Position numbers and translations under genes: made by a program. A DNA stretch of 37,610 nt, from positions 1-37,610 of the forward strand of contig JALNZC010000038.1 in the NCBI GenBank assembly GCA_023229525.1, written 5' to 3'. Below the pieces are notes generated by a model. It did not search any database and was not told the DNA's origin. It saw only the letters and a program-made list of their open reading frames with translations. Of the stretch, positions 1 through 7,640 are shown piece by piece. Position 1 is the stretch's first letter, and each line of letters begins with the position of its first letter. This DNA comes from Bacteroidales bacterium. Lineage in GTDB: Bacteria; Bacteroidota; Bacteroidia; Bacteroidales; FEN-979.

Positions 1-96
1 TACTCTCTGCCAGAATCTAAACATGTAAAATCCCAGTTGCTCAAAATGGACGACCAACAGGCTGAGCTATACCGGATCGTAGCAAAAAATTTCTAG
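1..96 (+). pseudogene. Possible T9SS sorting-domain fragment
   Basis: From the left edge the frame is open until a TAG at 94-96. It encodes about 31 residues beginning YSLPESKHV, which resembles the YSLPE-type start of type A T9SS sorting domains (a beta-sandwich that targets proteins through the outer membrane). The rest of such a domain does not follow. The next fragment continues in the same frame after the stop, so this could be the tail of an upstream gene or part of one broken gene. The identification rests on a short motif only. Confidence 0.3.
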
Positions 97-561
97 GGTG
101 TTGCAACGCTGAAAACAGGAGATTTTGCAATCAATCCGGAACTGGAAAGTAAACTTATGGTTGTTATCGTTTATAATACTTCTTTGTCTTCCTGTGCTGT
201 GCAAAACATCTGTGATTACCTGGTTGTTCTTCACGGATCTTCGACTATACAGGCCAATGCACTCGGTTGCAGAAATGAGTCTGAAGTGGAAGCCGAATGT
301 GAGGAGGTAACAACCAGCGAAATTAATAACCAAAACGAAATATCGTTATTCCCAAACCCTGCCAGAAATAAGGTTGTAATTACAACCCCCGATGAAGTAA
401 TAATAGAAGATGCAATAGTTTATTCCCAAACCGGGCAAAAAGTTTATCAGGGGAAACCGGTAAATAACAATCTCGATATTTCAACTTTTCAACCCGGGAT
501 GTACATCATCGAACTGGTTTCCGATCAATGGAAAATCAGGAAAAAACTGATGGTCCAATAA
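97..561 (+). pseudogene. C-terminal fragment of a T9SS-secreted, L-domain-like repeat protein
   Basis: The frame is open from the TAG at 94-96 to TAA at 559-561, but the first ATG is at 157, in the middle of a recognisable domain. The segment SSCAVQNICDYL followed by a Gly-Cys spacing matches the capping repeat of Bacteroidota receptor-L-domain or leucine-rich-like surface proteins. The last 80 residues or so (LFPNPARNKVVI ... GMYIIEL ... KLMVQ) form a complete type A T9SS sorting domain. There is no signal peptide, and the usual N-terminal repeats are absent. I read it as the 3' end of a gene whose 5' part has been lost or lies beyond the stop. If translated from 157 it would give a 134-residue product that could not be exported. 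Confidence 0.6.
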
Positions 562-596
562 ACAAGCAGGGTTGCCGGCAGTATCCTTCAGGAAGT

Positions 597-3041
597 TCAT
601 TTTTTTCTTAGCCGCAGGGCATTGGTAATAACCGATACTGAACTGAAACTCATGGCTGCTGCCGCAATCATCGGGCTCAGCAATATTCCGAATAACGGAT
701 ATAAAAGTCCTGCTGCAATGGGAACTCCAATGGAATTATAAACAAATGCGAAGAACAGGTTTTGTTTTATGTTTCGCATTACTTTAATGCTTAAATCCCT
801 GGCGCGTACAATACCATTCAGATCCCCTTTTACGAGTGTAATTTCAGCGCTTTGCATAGCGATGTCGGTACCCGTTCCCATTGCAATTCCGATGTTTGCC
901 TGGGCCAATGCGGGAGCATCGTTGATGCCATCGCCAGCCATGGCCACTATATGTCTTCGTTCCTGAAGTTCCTTTACTTTTTTATATTTATCATCAGGGA
1001 GACAATCGGCGATATAACCATCCAGATGAAGTTGTTCGGCAACAGCCCGGGCAGTAAATTTATTGTCGCCGGTCAACATGTGAACTTTTACCCCCATATG
1101 TTGCAGGGCTAAAATAGCTTTTGCGGAGGTTTCCTTGATCGTATCGGCAACGCTCACTATCCCTTCCACCACATTCCCTAGTACCATGTACATGACCGTC
1201 TGACCTGTTGATTGCCATTCCTCTGCTTTAATTTTCTTCCTATCATCCAGCGAAGCCTTGAAATCTTCTATTAACCGGTAGTTCCCAAATCCTATTTTTT
1301 GATTGTTGTAAACGGCCTGAACGCCTTTACCGGGAAGCGATTCGAATTTATCCAGCTTTATCAGCTCAATGTTTTTTTCTTTGGCCCCTTTTACTATTGC
1401 ATCAGCAATCGGATGTTCGCTGTTCGCATCGATAGATGCTGCCAGTTGGAGTACCTCTTCATCGCTCAGTTTTCCGAACGACAGGAAACTTTTGAGACTT
1501 GGTTTTCCCTCTGTTATAGTGCCCGTTTTATCGATAATTAAAATGTCTACCCTACTCATTTCTTCGATGGCACGGGCATCTTTTACCAGCACACCCGACT
1601 GGGCCCCGCGGCCTGTTCCCACCATGATGGACATTGGTGTGGCTAAACCCAAAGCACAGGGACAAGCAATTATCAGAACCGATATTGCATTAACAAAAGC
1701 ATATATATATACCGGTTCGGGTCCCCAGATTGCCCAAACTGTAAACGTTACAAGAGCAATTGCAATGATTATCTGAACAAAATATCTTGCCACTATATCG
1801 GCCAGTCTTTGAATAGGAGCTCTTGACCGGCTTGCCAGATTCACCATTTCAATGATTTGAGAGAGTAGGGTGTCGGAACCTACCTTCACGGCTTTCATTT
1901 CAAAAACGGTTTTCCCATTGATTGTACCTCCGGTCACCTTATCCTCTTTCGATTTATCGACAGGAATGGGTTCTCCTGTTATCATACTTTCATCGATAAC
2001 AGCTGAACCTTCTGTTATTATTCCATCAACAGGAACCTTTTCACCAGGCTTTACCCGCAGAATATCACCAACCTGGACTTCTTCCATGGGTATTTCTTTT
2101 TCCTGCCCGTTACGGATAACCCTTGCTATAGGAGGAATCAGGCTCAACAATGCTTTAATGGCGGAATTTGTCTTGCTGTGTGCCCTGAGTTCCAATACCT
2201 GCCCGAGTAACACAAGGGTAAGAATGACGGCCGCCGCTTCGAAATACAATTGCATATTCCCTTGTGCATCTTTGAACTGGGGAGGAAACAACCCGGGGAT
2301 CAAAAGACCGAAAAGACTGAATAAATAAGCAACGCCCACGCCAATGGAGATCAATGTCCACATATTTGGAGCCCATCTGCGTATGGAACTCCATCCACGT
2401 TTAAAGAAATCCCAACCTGAATAGAAGACCACAGGAGTGGCTAAAATAAATTCTATCCAACTCCAGACTTTTTTCGAAGCAAAATTTTCAAGATGGAGAA
2501 AAGGGAGAAACTCAGACATTGCAATAACAAAAACAGGAATAGTCAGTACGAGGGCGATCCGGAATTTTTCTGTCATTTTTCTATAGGCATTTTCTCCTTC
2601 GCTTGTATCCTGTGTTTTTTCAGGGACGAGATCCATACCGCATTTGGTACACAATCCCGATTTATTGCTCTTTACTTCAGGGTGCATCGGACAAGTGTAA
2701 ACAACACCACTATTGGCAAAACTTTCCTGTTTTTTCAGATGCATACCGCAAACAGGGCAGTCGCCGGGTTTAGGATATGTTCTATCACCCTCACATCGCA
2801 TGGGGCAATAATAGTTGCCTTTCTCCAGTGTACTTGCTTCAGGTTCATATGCAGGATGAGGATATTTATGAGGATGTTCATGAGGATGTTCATCCTGTTT
2901 AATCCCATCAACCGGAACCAGTTTCATGTGACAGACCGGACAGTTCCCGGGTTTATCGTAAGTTTTATTTCCTTCGCACAGCATAGGACAAGCGTACTTA
3001 ACATTGTTGCCCGATAACGCTGAATTTTCAGAACTTTTCAT
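597..3041 (-). CDS. copA: P1B-type copper/silver-translocating ATPase with three N-terminal heavy-metal-binding modules
   Basis: An 814-residue inner-membrane pump that uses ATP to export monovalent metal (Cu+ or Ag+) from the cytoplasm. The N-terminus holds three YxCPM...CxxC-M heavy-metal-binding modules (about residues 16-43, 77-104 and 115-141), with a His-rich linker (HPHEHPHKYPHP) between the first two. No classical GMxCxxC HMA domain is present. Core motifs are visible: TGE at 355-357, the intramembrane metal site CPC at 460-462, the phosphorylated Asp in DKTGT at 504, the P1B-specific HP at 543-544, and GDGINDAP near 700. It is last in the minus-strand metal island, separated from the CusB gene by 437 bp of repeat-containing DNA, so it may have its own promoter. 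Cu/Ag specificity is inferred from CPC and the modules; the gene symbol is by family. Confidence 0.93.
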   Translation of the reverse strand: MKSSENSALSGNNVKYACPMLCEGNKTYDKPGNCPVCHMKLVPVDGIKQDEHPHEHPHKYPHPAYEPEASTLEKGNYYCPMRCEGDRTYPKPGDCPVCGMHLKKQESFANSGVVYTCPMHPEVKSNKSGLCTKCGMDLVPEKTQDTSEGENAYRKMTEKFRIALVLTIPVFVIAMSEFLPFLHLENFASKKVWSWIEFILATPVVFYSGWDFFKRGWSSIRRWAPNMWTLISIGVGVAYLFSLFGLLIPGLFPPQFKDAQGNMQLYFEAAAVILTLVLLGQVLELRAHSKTNSAIKALLSLIPPIARVIRNGQEKEIPMEEVQVGDILRVKPGEKVPVDGIITEGSAVIDESMITGEPIPVDKSKEDKVTGGTINGKTVFEMKAVKVGSDTLLSQIIEMVNLASRSRAPIQRLADIVARYFVQIIIAIALVTFTVWAIWGPEPVYIYAFVNAISVLIIACPCALGLATPMSIMVGTGRGAQSGVLVKDARAIEEMSRVDILIIDKTGTITEGKPSLKSFLSFGKLSDEEVLQLAASIDANSEHPIADAIVKGAKEKNIELIKLDKFESLPGKGVQAVYNNQKIGFGNYRLIEDFKASLDDRKKIKAEEWQSTGQTVMYMVLGNVVEGIVSVADTIKETSAKAILALQHMGVKVHMLTGDNKFTARAVAEQLHLDGYIADCLPDDKYKKVKELQERRHIVAMAGDGINDAPALAQANIGIAMGTGTDIAMQSAEITLVKGDLNGIVRARDLSIKVMRNIKQNLFFAFVYNSIGVPIAAGLLYPLFGILLSPMIAAAAMSFSSVSVITNALRLRKK

Positions 3042-3224
3042 GATTTTATAAGTTTACCCTGGATTGTTATTTCGATTTACAACTTTAACTACCGCCCTTT
3101 TTTAACACCAAAAACAACTATAATACAAGCATTTACGGATTTGCGGTGGTTGGCTGTCCGAATTTTCCTACAAACAGCAAATAATCAATTCGCAAAAACA
3201 TCAGGTCAAACCATGGACCCCAAT

Positions 3225-3378
3225 TCCGCCCCAAGGAGCAGGGAATTTACCGAGAGAACCTCAGCCCCGCAACCTGTCTCCTCAAGGAGTAAGGGCCAGG
3301 GTCCGCCCCAAGGAGCAGGGAATTTACCGAGAGAACCTCAACCCCGCAACCTTTCTCCTCAAGGAGTAAGGGCCAGGG
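3225..3378. repeat. Tandem duplication of a 77-bp GC-rich unit
   Basis: Two adjacent 77-bp units (3225-3301 and 3302-3378) differ at only two positions by eye. They contain the recognisable stretches CCAAGGAGCAGGG and CTCAAGGAGTAAGGGCC. They are more GC-rich than the flanking DNA and fill the gap between the ATPase gene and the cusB-HMA gene. A diverged third copy lies at about 28672-28770. The short open frames across the unit look like shadows. The remainder of 3042-3477 is AT-rich and holds nothing else I can support, although a promoter for the ATPase gene would be expected there. Confidence 0.85.
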
Positions 3379-3477
3379 GATGAAGTGAATAAACCAGTTC
3401 CCCTTTGAACCTTGTTTGATAAATGTGAAACAAAAACAAAAAAATTGCTGTTTCATGATGACCGAATTCTTCGCGGA

Positions 3478-3825
3478 TCATTTATTTACCGGTCTTTCAT
3501 ATTTACAACAGCCGGGCAATGCATCATATGTTTTGTCGGCAGTTTTGGTATGATCCGTATCGTGTCCAACTTTGGAGACAGCTTCTTCGATCTTCGTCAC
3601 TGAAGTTTTTGTGTCATCAAATGTCACGGTTAACATCGCATCTGCGTCATCCCATTTTGCTTTGGTAACGCCTTTCACCGATTTAGCGGCCTCCTCTATC
3701 CGGCTCTTACACATCCCGCAATTACCATAAACTTTGATTTTTTCCGTCTTCGCTTCATTGGCAAAAATTGTGGTCATACTGAAAAACAGCAAACCTACTA
3801 CTAACATCATTGATTTTGTTTTCAT
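3478..3825 (-). CDS. Periplasmic HMA metallochaperone, embedded in frame at the 3' end of the cusB reading frame
   Basis: An ATG at 3823-3825 begins a 115-residue protein that is complete on its own: a signal peptide (MKTKSMMLVVGLLFFSM ... IFANEA), one HMA domain with the metal-binding Cys pair in NCGMC (35-39), and a C-terminal CC pair (106-107). It is clearly paralogous to the HMA domain just upstream in the CusB protein, sharing the MCKxRIE.AAKSV and AxKxGHDT patterns. The likely role is carrying Cu+ to the efflux complex. It lacks an in-frame stop upstream, so it could be made from an internal start, as the tail of the fusion, or both. A hydrophobic signal segment inside a longer periplasmic protein would be awkward, which favours independent initiation. 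The leader is AT-rich with no Shine-Dalgarno site. Confidence 0.5.
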   Translation of the reverse strand: MKTKSMMLVVGLLFFSMTTIFANEAKTEKIKVYGNCGMCKSRIEEAAKSVKGVTKAKWDDADAMLTVTFDDTKTSVTKIEEAVSKVGHDTDHTKTADKTYDALPGCCKYERPVNK

Positions 3826-5640
3826 AATTTTTAAAATTAGTTGGTTAATAATAATTTCCTTCGTCTTACGTCCTTCGTCCTTCGCCCTATAATGGCAACA
3901 CGCGGGCAAACGCGCATAGATTTTATCATCTGCTTTAAACTTTCCGGTATCATGTCCTGCTTTGGCAATGGTTCTTTGAATTTCACTAAGATCGGTTTTT
4001 CCGGGGTCAAATTCCACTTGGATTTTATTTGTCTTTATATCCCAGATGGCAGATTTAACGCCATTGACCGATTTGGCAGCCTTTTCAATCCGGTCCTTAC
4101 ACATTTCACAATTGCCGGAAACGGTGAACATTTCATTTTGCACCAATTGCTTCCTTGATTGACCAGTATTAGCAATACTCGCCTGTTTTTGTACGGGTGA
4201 ATGATCCTGTTTGTCATCCGGTTTTTTATCTGCAGGCATATTCATCCCGGGCATACTTTTAGCATCCTTTGTTTTAGCATCGGTGGATTTACCTTTTTCG
4301 GATGCACCTTTGCTATCTGATGTTTTGTTATCTCCGGGCATATTCATCCCAGGCATGGAAGATACTTTCCCTCCTATAGGATTCATCATGCTTGGTTTGC
4401 CTTCAAGTTGGGCTGCAGCATCCACGCTAAATGTTCCTTGGGTTACAATTTCTTCACCTTCGGCCAGACCATCTGTAACAATATAACTGCTGCCCAGCAT
4501 GGGGCCGAGACCAATTTCCCTGATTTTGAATACGGGTTCGTTTGTGCCGGGCTGTTTTACATAAACAATAGAACGTTTGCCTGTCCACAACACTGCTGAC
4601 CGGGGAATCACCAATTTGTCCTTAAATTCAGTCAAGTTGGCCTGGACAATACCTGTGGCAAACATTTCCGGTTTTAATTTTCCTGATCGGTTGTTGATTT
4701 CAACCCTTACTTTTGAAACACGTGTTACCGGATCAACAACAGGGTCAATAAAGATTATTTTTCCTGAATAAGTTTCGCCGGGTATGGCCTGAACCGTAAA
4801 ATCAAGGTTATCTCCTGTTTTCAGAAAAGGCAGGTCGCTCTCGTAAGCGTCAAACATCACCCACAAGGTTGAAAGATCGACAAGGTCATACAATACAGTG
4901 CCCTGCGACACATAATCACCATTGTTCACCCGTCTCGAGGTTACAATTCCAGACATAGTTGACACCACATCAAATTTGGTTTGCACGCTGGCTGAATTTT
5001 CAATGGCTGTTATTTGGGTTTCTGTAAGTTTCCAGAGTCTCAACTTTTCTTTTGCCGCTTCATAAATCTCCGGTTCCGTTTGTTTTGTCTTCGCAGCTTC
5101 CAGTAATTCCTGCTGAGCTGTCACCAATTCAGGTGAATATATTAAGGCCAGGGTTTGGCCTTTTTTAACTGTTTCCCCGGTAAAGTTTACCAATAATTTC
5201 TCGATCCTTCCCGGGATCTGTGCCACCTGGCTTTGTAACAACCGTTCATCGGCTTGTATCTTTCCATAAAGACGAACCTCTTTTACCGGCTGTTGGCGTG
5301 TTACGACAGAGGTCAGGACATTAGCGAGTTGCGCCGCTTCTTTGGTCAAATGAATTGCATTGGGGTCAACATCTGCTACATTTTGGTTCAGAGGGATCAG
5401 ATCCATACCACAGATGGGGCATTTCCCTGCTGCATCCCTGCGGATTTGCGGATGCATCGCACAGGTCCAGATTGTTGTCTTACCATCCTGCACCGTAAGT
5501 TCATGTTTTTCCTCCACTTTTCGGGAAGTATGAAAGAACAACCAGCCAATAAATAACCCTCCAAAGGCAAACAAACAAAAATGGATGTATTTATTGAGCA
5601 AGAGTTTTTTCATTAATGTTCTATTCTTCATAGTCTTCAT
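3478..5640 (-). CDS. cusB: CusB-type membrane fusion protein fused to two HMA domains
   Basis: The periplasmic adaptor linking the RND pump (CusA) to the outer-membrane channel (CusC). In 720 residues it has an N-terminal membrane anchor (about 13-38), a heavy-metal-binding module (WTCAMHPQI...CPICGMDLIP, about 58-84), the adaptor hairpin/lipoyl/beta-barrel region to about residue 420, a Met-rich linker with two PGMNMP motifs, and an HMA domain (GNCEMCKDRIEKAAK) ending LPACCHY. The frame then runs without a stop through a short Lys/Glu-rich linker into a second complete protein (MKTKSMMLVV...) with its own signal peptide and HMA domain GNCGMCKSRIEEAAK. Normally these would be two genes, so the fusion appears to come from loss of a stop codon at a repeat insertion (3858-3886). 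It starts 4 bp after the cusC stop, consistent with an operon. Confidence 0.9.
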   Translation of the reverse strand: MKTMKNRTLMKKLLLNKYIHFCLFAFGGLFIGWLFFHTSRKVEEKHELTVQDGKTTIWTCAMHPQIRRDAAGKCPICGMDLIPLNQNVADVDPNAIHLTKEAAQLANVLTSVVTRQQPVKEVRLYGKIQADERLLQSQVAQIPGRIEKLLVNFTGETVKKGQTLALIYSPELVTAQQELLEAAKTKQTEPEIYEAAKEKLRLWKLTETQITAIENSASVQTKFDVVSTMSGIVTSRRVNNGDYVSQGTVLYDLVDLSTLWVMFDAYESDLPFLKTGDNLDFTVQAIPGETYSGKIIFIDPVVDPVTRVSKVRVEINNRSGKLKPEMFATGIVQANLTEFKDKLVIPRSAVLWTGKRSIVYVKQPGTNEPVFKIREIGLGPMLGSSYIVTDGLAEGEEIVTQGTFSVDAAAQLEGKPSMMNPIGGKVSSMPGMNMPGDNKTSDSKGASEKGKSTDAKTKDAKSMPGMNMPADKKPDDKQDHSPVQKQASIANTGQSRKQLVQNEMFTVSGNCEMCKDRIEKAAKSVNGVKSAIWDIKTNKIQVEFDPGKTDLSEIQRTIAKAGHDTGKFKADDKIYARLPACCHYRAKDEGRKTKEIIINQLILKIMKTKSMMLVVGLLFFSMTTIFANEAKTEKIKVYGNCGMCKSRIEEAAKSVKGVTKAKWDDADAMLTVTFDDTKTSVTKIEEAVSKVGHDTDHTKTADKTYDALPGCCKYERPVNK
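3858..3886. repeat. Short direct repeat (GACGAAG/GAAGGAC type) at the cusB-HMA junction
   Basis: On the minus strand this stretch reads as overlapping copies of GCGAAGGAC, GAAGGACG and TAAGACGAAGG. It lies exactly between the natural C-terminus of the first HMA domain (CCHY) and the start of the second HMA protein, and encodes the linker AKDEGRKTKE. Its composition differs from the neighbouring coding DNA. It most likely replaced the original stop codon and intergenic sequence. Confidence 0.65.
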
Positions 5641-5644
5641 GATA

Positions 5645-7144
5645 TCAATTTTCTTGAATGGGTGAAGATGCCATTAAACGTTGCAACCAGGAAATTGCTG
5701 TGTTGTAATCTGCAACGGCTTCAATCTTTTTAAATTCATACTCAAGCAACTGTTGTTGTACCCGTAAGATATCGGTCAGCGGTGTTACGGAAGTGGAAAA
5801 GTTTTTTAACATGATGTCCAGTGTCTTTCCGGCCAAATTGCTTTGATTGTCGTACAAAATGCTTCTGCGCTGACCATCCTTAAATAGCTGAACTGCCGCA
5901 TAATAATCTGTTTGCAAAGAATTAGCGGTTGCCTGGTAATTTTGCTTGTTGGCAGATTTTAACAATTCTGCTTCACTTTTCATAGCATTATACTTATTCC
6001 TGTAAATGGGCAGGGTTACCGTTGCCATGGGCATAACCATATCCTTTCCATTCATCGACGATGTTGACATCTCACTTTTACTGATCACCGTATAATTCAG
6101 GCCAAGACCCATCATCGGATAACTCATTTTGGTAACCATTTTTTTTCGGGCATCCAGCGATTGCTGCTCGTACTGAATCATTCCCAGCATCGGGTTATGC
6201 GAAAGCATGCTATCCGTAACCGCCAGCAAGGATAGGCCAAGAGAGTCGGGGATAAGCGAAACAGGAAGTTGAACCGGGAACTCCGGATTCCGGTTCAGAT
6301 AAGCATTAAAACGGGCTACAATTGTGTTTCGCTGAGTTTTCAATAGCGCAACATTATTCTCAAGTTCACCAATCTCGATCTGGATCCGGTACAAATCGGC
6401 CAATCCCGAGCCACCGGAAGAGGATCCCATTGAATTGCTTTGCATGGCTGGTGGCGACTGAGTTGAATTTGTCCCTGCCTGGTTTGCGGAATTGCCACCC
6501 ATGGTCTGCATTCCTTGCGAATTACCGGAACTGTTTTGTGAAGATCCGGCGATTAAGGATGACTCCGACGAAGGACTACTATTACTACCTGCAGGTGCAG
6601 CTTTAAATTTAACCAGGGTGAGTCGTTCAATCATATGCAGGATATCAAGGTTCTTTTCCGAAATCTGAATATTCTGCTGAACCTTTTGCAGCTCGTACCA
6701 GCTCCTCTTCACATCGAAAAATACCTGCAATTTGGCATCCCTGAACGATTCATATTTTGCTTTGGCCATGAGGCTCATCTCATCTTTTGCTGCTTTCAGG
6801 GTGCCAAACCAGGGAAACATTTGCATGAGTTTGATATCGGCGTTCTGTCTTCCATCTACGAGCTCCATGGGTTGAATAAATACCCCCACGTTTAATTCAG
6901 GATCCGGCAGAGATCCAACCTGTGGAACTTTCTGCAAGGAGGCCTTGTATTCATAAAACTTCTGCTGTACTGTAGGATTATTCTGAGCTGCAATAATTAG
7001 GTAACGGTATAATGAATCCCGTTGGGAATAGGCTTGAGAATACGTTGAATTACATAGGAATACAATTGAAATACATAGAGATACATAGAAATACAATGGA
7101 GTTGGAGGTTGAAAAACTATTCTTAAAGGATGATGATTATTCAT
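5645..7144 (-). CDS. cusC: CusC/TolC-type outer-membrane efflux channel protein
   Basis: The outer-membrane factor of the tripartite metal efflux pump: a TolC-fold trimer forming a channel across the periplasm and outer membrane. I prefer the ATG at 7144 (MNNHHPLR..., 499 residues) over the upstream ATG at 7168, because it gives a better signal peptide (hydrophobic core about residues 17-31, followed by YSQA). It overlaps the stop of the four-helix-bundle gene by 8 bp, suggesting translational coupling. Long amphipathic helices rich in Gln/Leu, with an internal duplication (about 45-290 and 290-490), fit the family. A Ser/Asn/Gly/Gln-rich loop at about 190-245 is longer than usual. The signal peptide is encoded by GAAATAC-type repeats shared with the insertion inside cusA. 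Confidence 0.88.
   Translation of the reverse strand: MNNHHPLRIVFQPPTPLYFYVSLCISIVFLCNSTYSQAYSQRDSLYRYLIIAAQNNPTVQQKFYEYKASLQKVPQVGSLPDPELNVGVFIQPMELVDGRQNADIKLMQMFPWFGTLKAAKDEMSLMAKAKYESFRDAKLQVFFDVKRSWYELQKVQQNIQISEKNLDILHMIERLTLVKFKAAPAGSNSSPSSESSLIAGSSQNSSGNSQGMQTMGGNSANQAGTNSTQSPPAMQSNSMGSSSGGSGLADLYRIQIEIGELENNVALLKTQRNTIVARFNAYLNRNPEFPVQLPVSLIPDSLGLSLLAVTDSMLSHNPMLGMIQYEQQSLDARKKMVTKMSYPMMGLGLNYTVISKSEMSTSSMNGKDMVMPMATVTLPIYRNKYNAMKSEAELLKSANKQNYQATANSLQTDYYAAVQLFKDGQRRSILYDNQSNLAGKTLDIMLKNFSTSVTPLTDILRVQQQLLEYEFKKIEAVADYNTAISWLQRLMASSPIQEN
7033..7105. repeat. Left array of GAAATAC-type units (element copy 1)
   Basis: The plus strand shows successive units GAATAC, GAATTAC, GGAATAC, GAAATAC, GAGATAC and GAAATAC, separated by three to four bases (period about 10-11 bp). 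From 7057 the sequence closely parallels the left end of the cusA insertion at 9009: GGAATACA, then TTGAAATAC, then GAGAT, at the same spacing with four differences over 28 bp. The array is inside the cusC frame and encodes its signal peptide core. Confidence 0.8.
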
Positions 7145-7535
7145 TCCCCTGTTTATTTTGATTTTCATTTTTTGTCTCTCTTATAAAATTGTTTAATCGT
7201 ACCTGTAGATCTTTATGAATAACGATAAATTCATTGAAAGTATCCAATGAAATCTTTTGCCTCTCCAATAGAAGCTCTAACCAATGCTCGATTGCTTCTG
7301 CCAAAGATGCGCGTGAATTGTAATAGAAACGGCATTTATCCAGGTAATAAAAACGGTGATAACCTTCTGCAATATTCGCACCAACTGAATCGATTGAACG
7401 GATAAACTGGTCCCCGATATGTTTCTTATCTTCAAAATTCATTTTTGAATAAATAAGCCATGCTTTAGTTGACAACTGCCTTGCCAACTGATACACTTTC
7501 AATTCCTTCAAAAGGATGTAGTTTTTCTTTTCCAT
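7137..7535 (-). CDS. Four-helix-bundle protein (23S rRNA intervening-sequence protein family)
   Basis: A 132-residue, all-helical cytoplasmic protein. The signature GANIAEGY (52-59), followed by aromatic and basic residues, K-x-RFYYNSRASLAEAIEHWLEL (67-88) and a charged C-terminal helix, matches the four-helix-bundle / S23 family. These proteins are encoded in 23S rRNA intervening sequences and are related to the Avd accessory protein of diversity-generating retroelements. The molecular role is unknown, though the family is positively charged and thought to bind nucleic acid. It sits between cusA (103 bp upstream) and cusC, overlaps the cusC start, and is flanked by inverted short-repeat arrays. 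No reverse transcriptase is nearby. It has no obvious role in metal efflux, so I regard it as cargo or the driver of the surrounding element. Confidence 0.85.
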   Translation of the reverse strand: MEKKNYILLKELKVYQLARQLSTKAWLIYSKMNFEDKKHIGDQFIRSIDSVGANIAEGYHRFYYLDKCRFYYNSRASLAEAIEHWLELLLERQKISLDTFNEFIVIHKDLQVRLNNFIRETKNENQNKQGNE

Positions 7536-7543
7536 AAAATGTA

Positions 7544-7640
7544 TTTCAATTTTTTTTCAATCGTATTTCAATAGTATTTCAATTGTATCTCAATCGTATT
7601 TCAATTGTCCCCCCATCGTATTTCAATTGTACCTCCTTTT
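7544..7640. repeat. Right array of GTATTTC-type units, period 11 bp (element copy 1)
   Basis: The plus strand reads as tandem 11-bp units with consensus GTATTTCAATY, seven to eight copies with some degenerate, ending in GTACCTCCTTTT at 7629-7640. It is inverted relative to the array at 7033-7105, so a transcript could pair the two arrays across the four-helix-bundle gene. It occupies the cusA to four-helix-bundle spacer, and the cusA stop lies in its outer edge. Confidence 0.85.

Larger units (their letters stand above)
7057..7640. mobile_element. Putative intervening-sequence-like element, copy 1, carrying the four-helix-bundle gene
   Basis: The region is bounded by GAAATAC-type units on the left (from 7057) and by inverted GTATTTC-type units on the right (7544-7640). 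The right end has an inner TTCAAT plus T8 tract and an outer GTACCTCCTTTT. The four-helix-bundle gene lies between. Both ends match those of the insertion in cusA (9009-9482). Intervening sequences in 23S rRNA genes are known to carry genes for this protein family between complementary ends, but I am not aware of a mechanism for such an element in a protein operon. Mobility is inferred from the shared ends; no target duplication was identified. The outer right edge overlaps the cusA stop codon. Confidence 0.5.

Noticed and set aside
7137..7535. Diversity-generating retroelement, since the protein is Avd-like
   Set aside because: There is no reverse transcriptase gene and no template/variable repeat pair with adenine-specific changes in the window.
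7629..7640. GGAGG (minus strand) as a Shine-Dalgarno site for the four-helix-bundle gene
   Set aside because: It lies about 95 bp from the ATG at 7535 and recurs at the second element's end, so it is part of the element's end.
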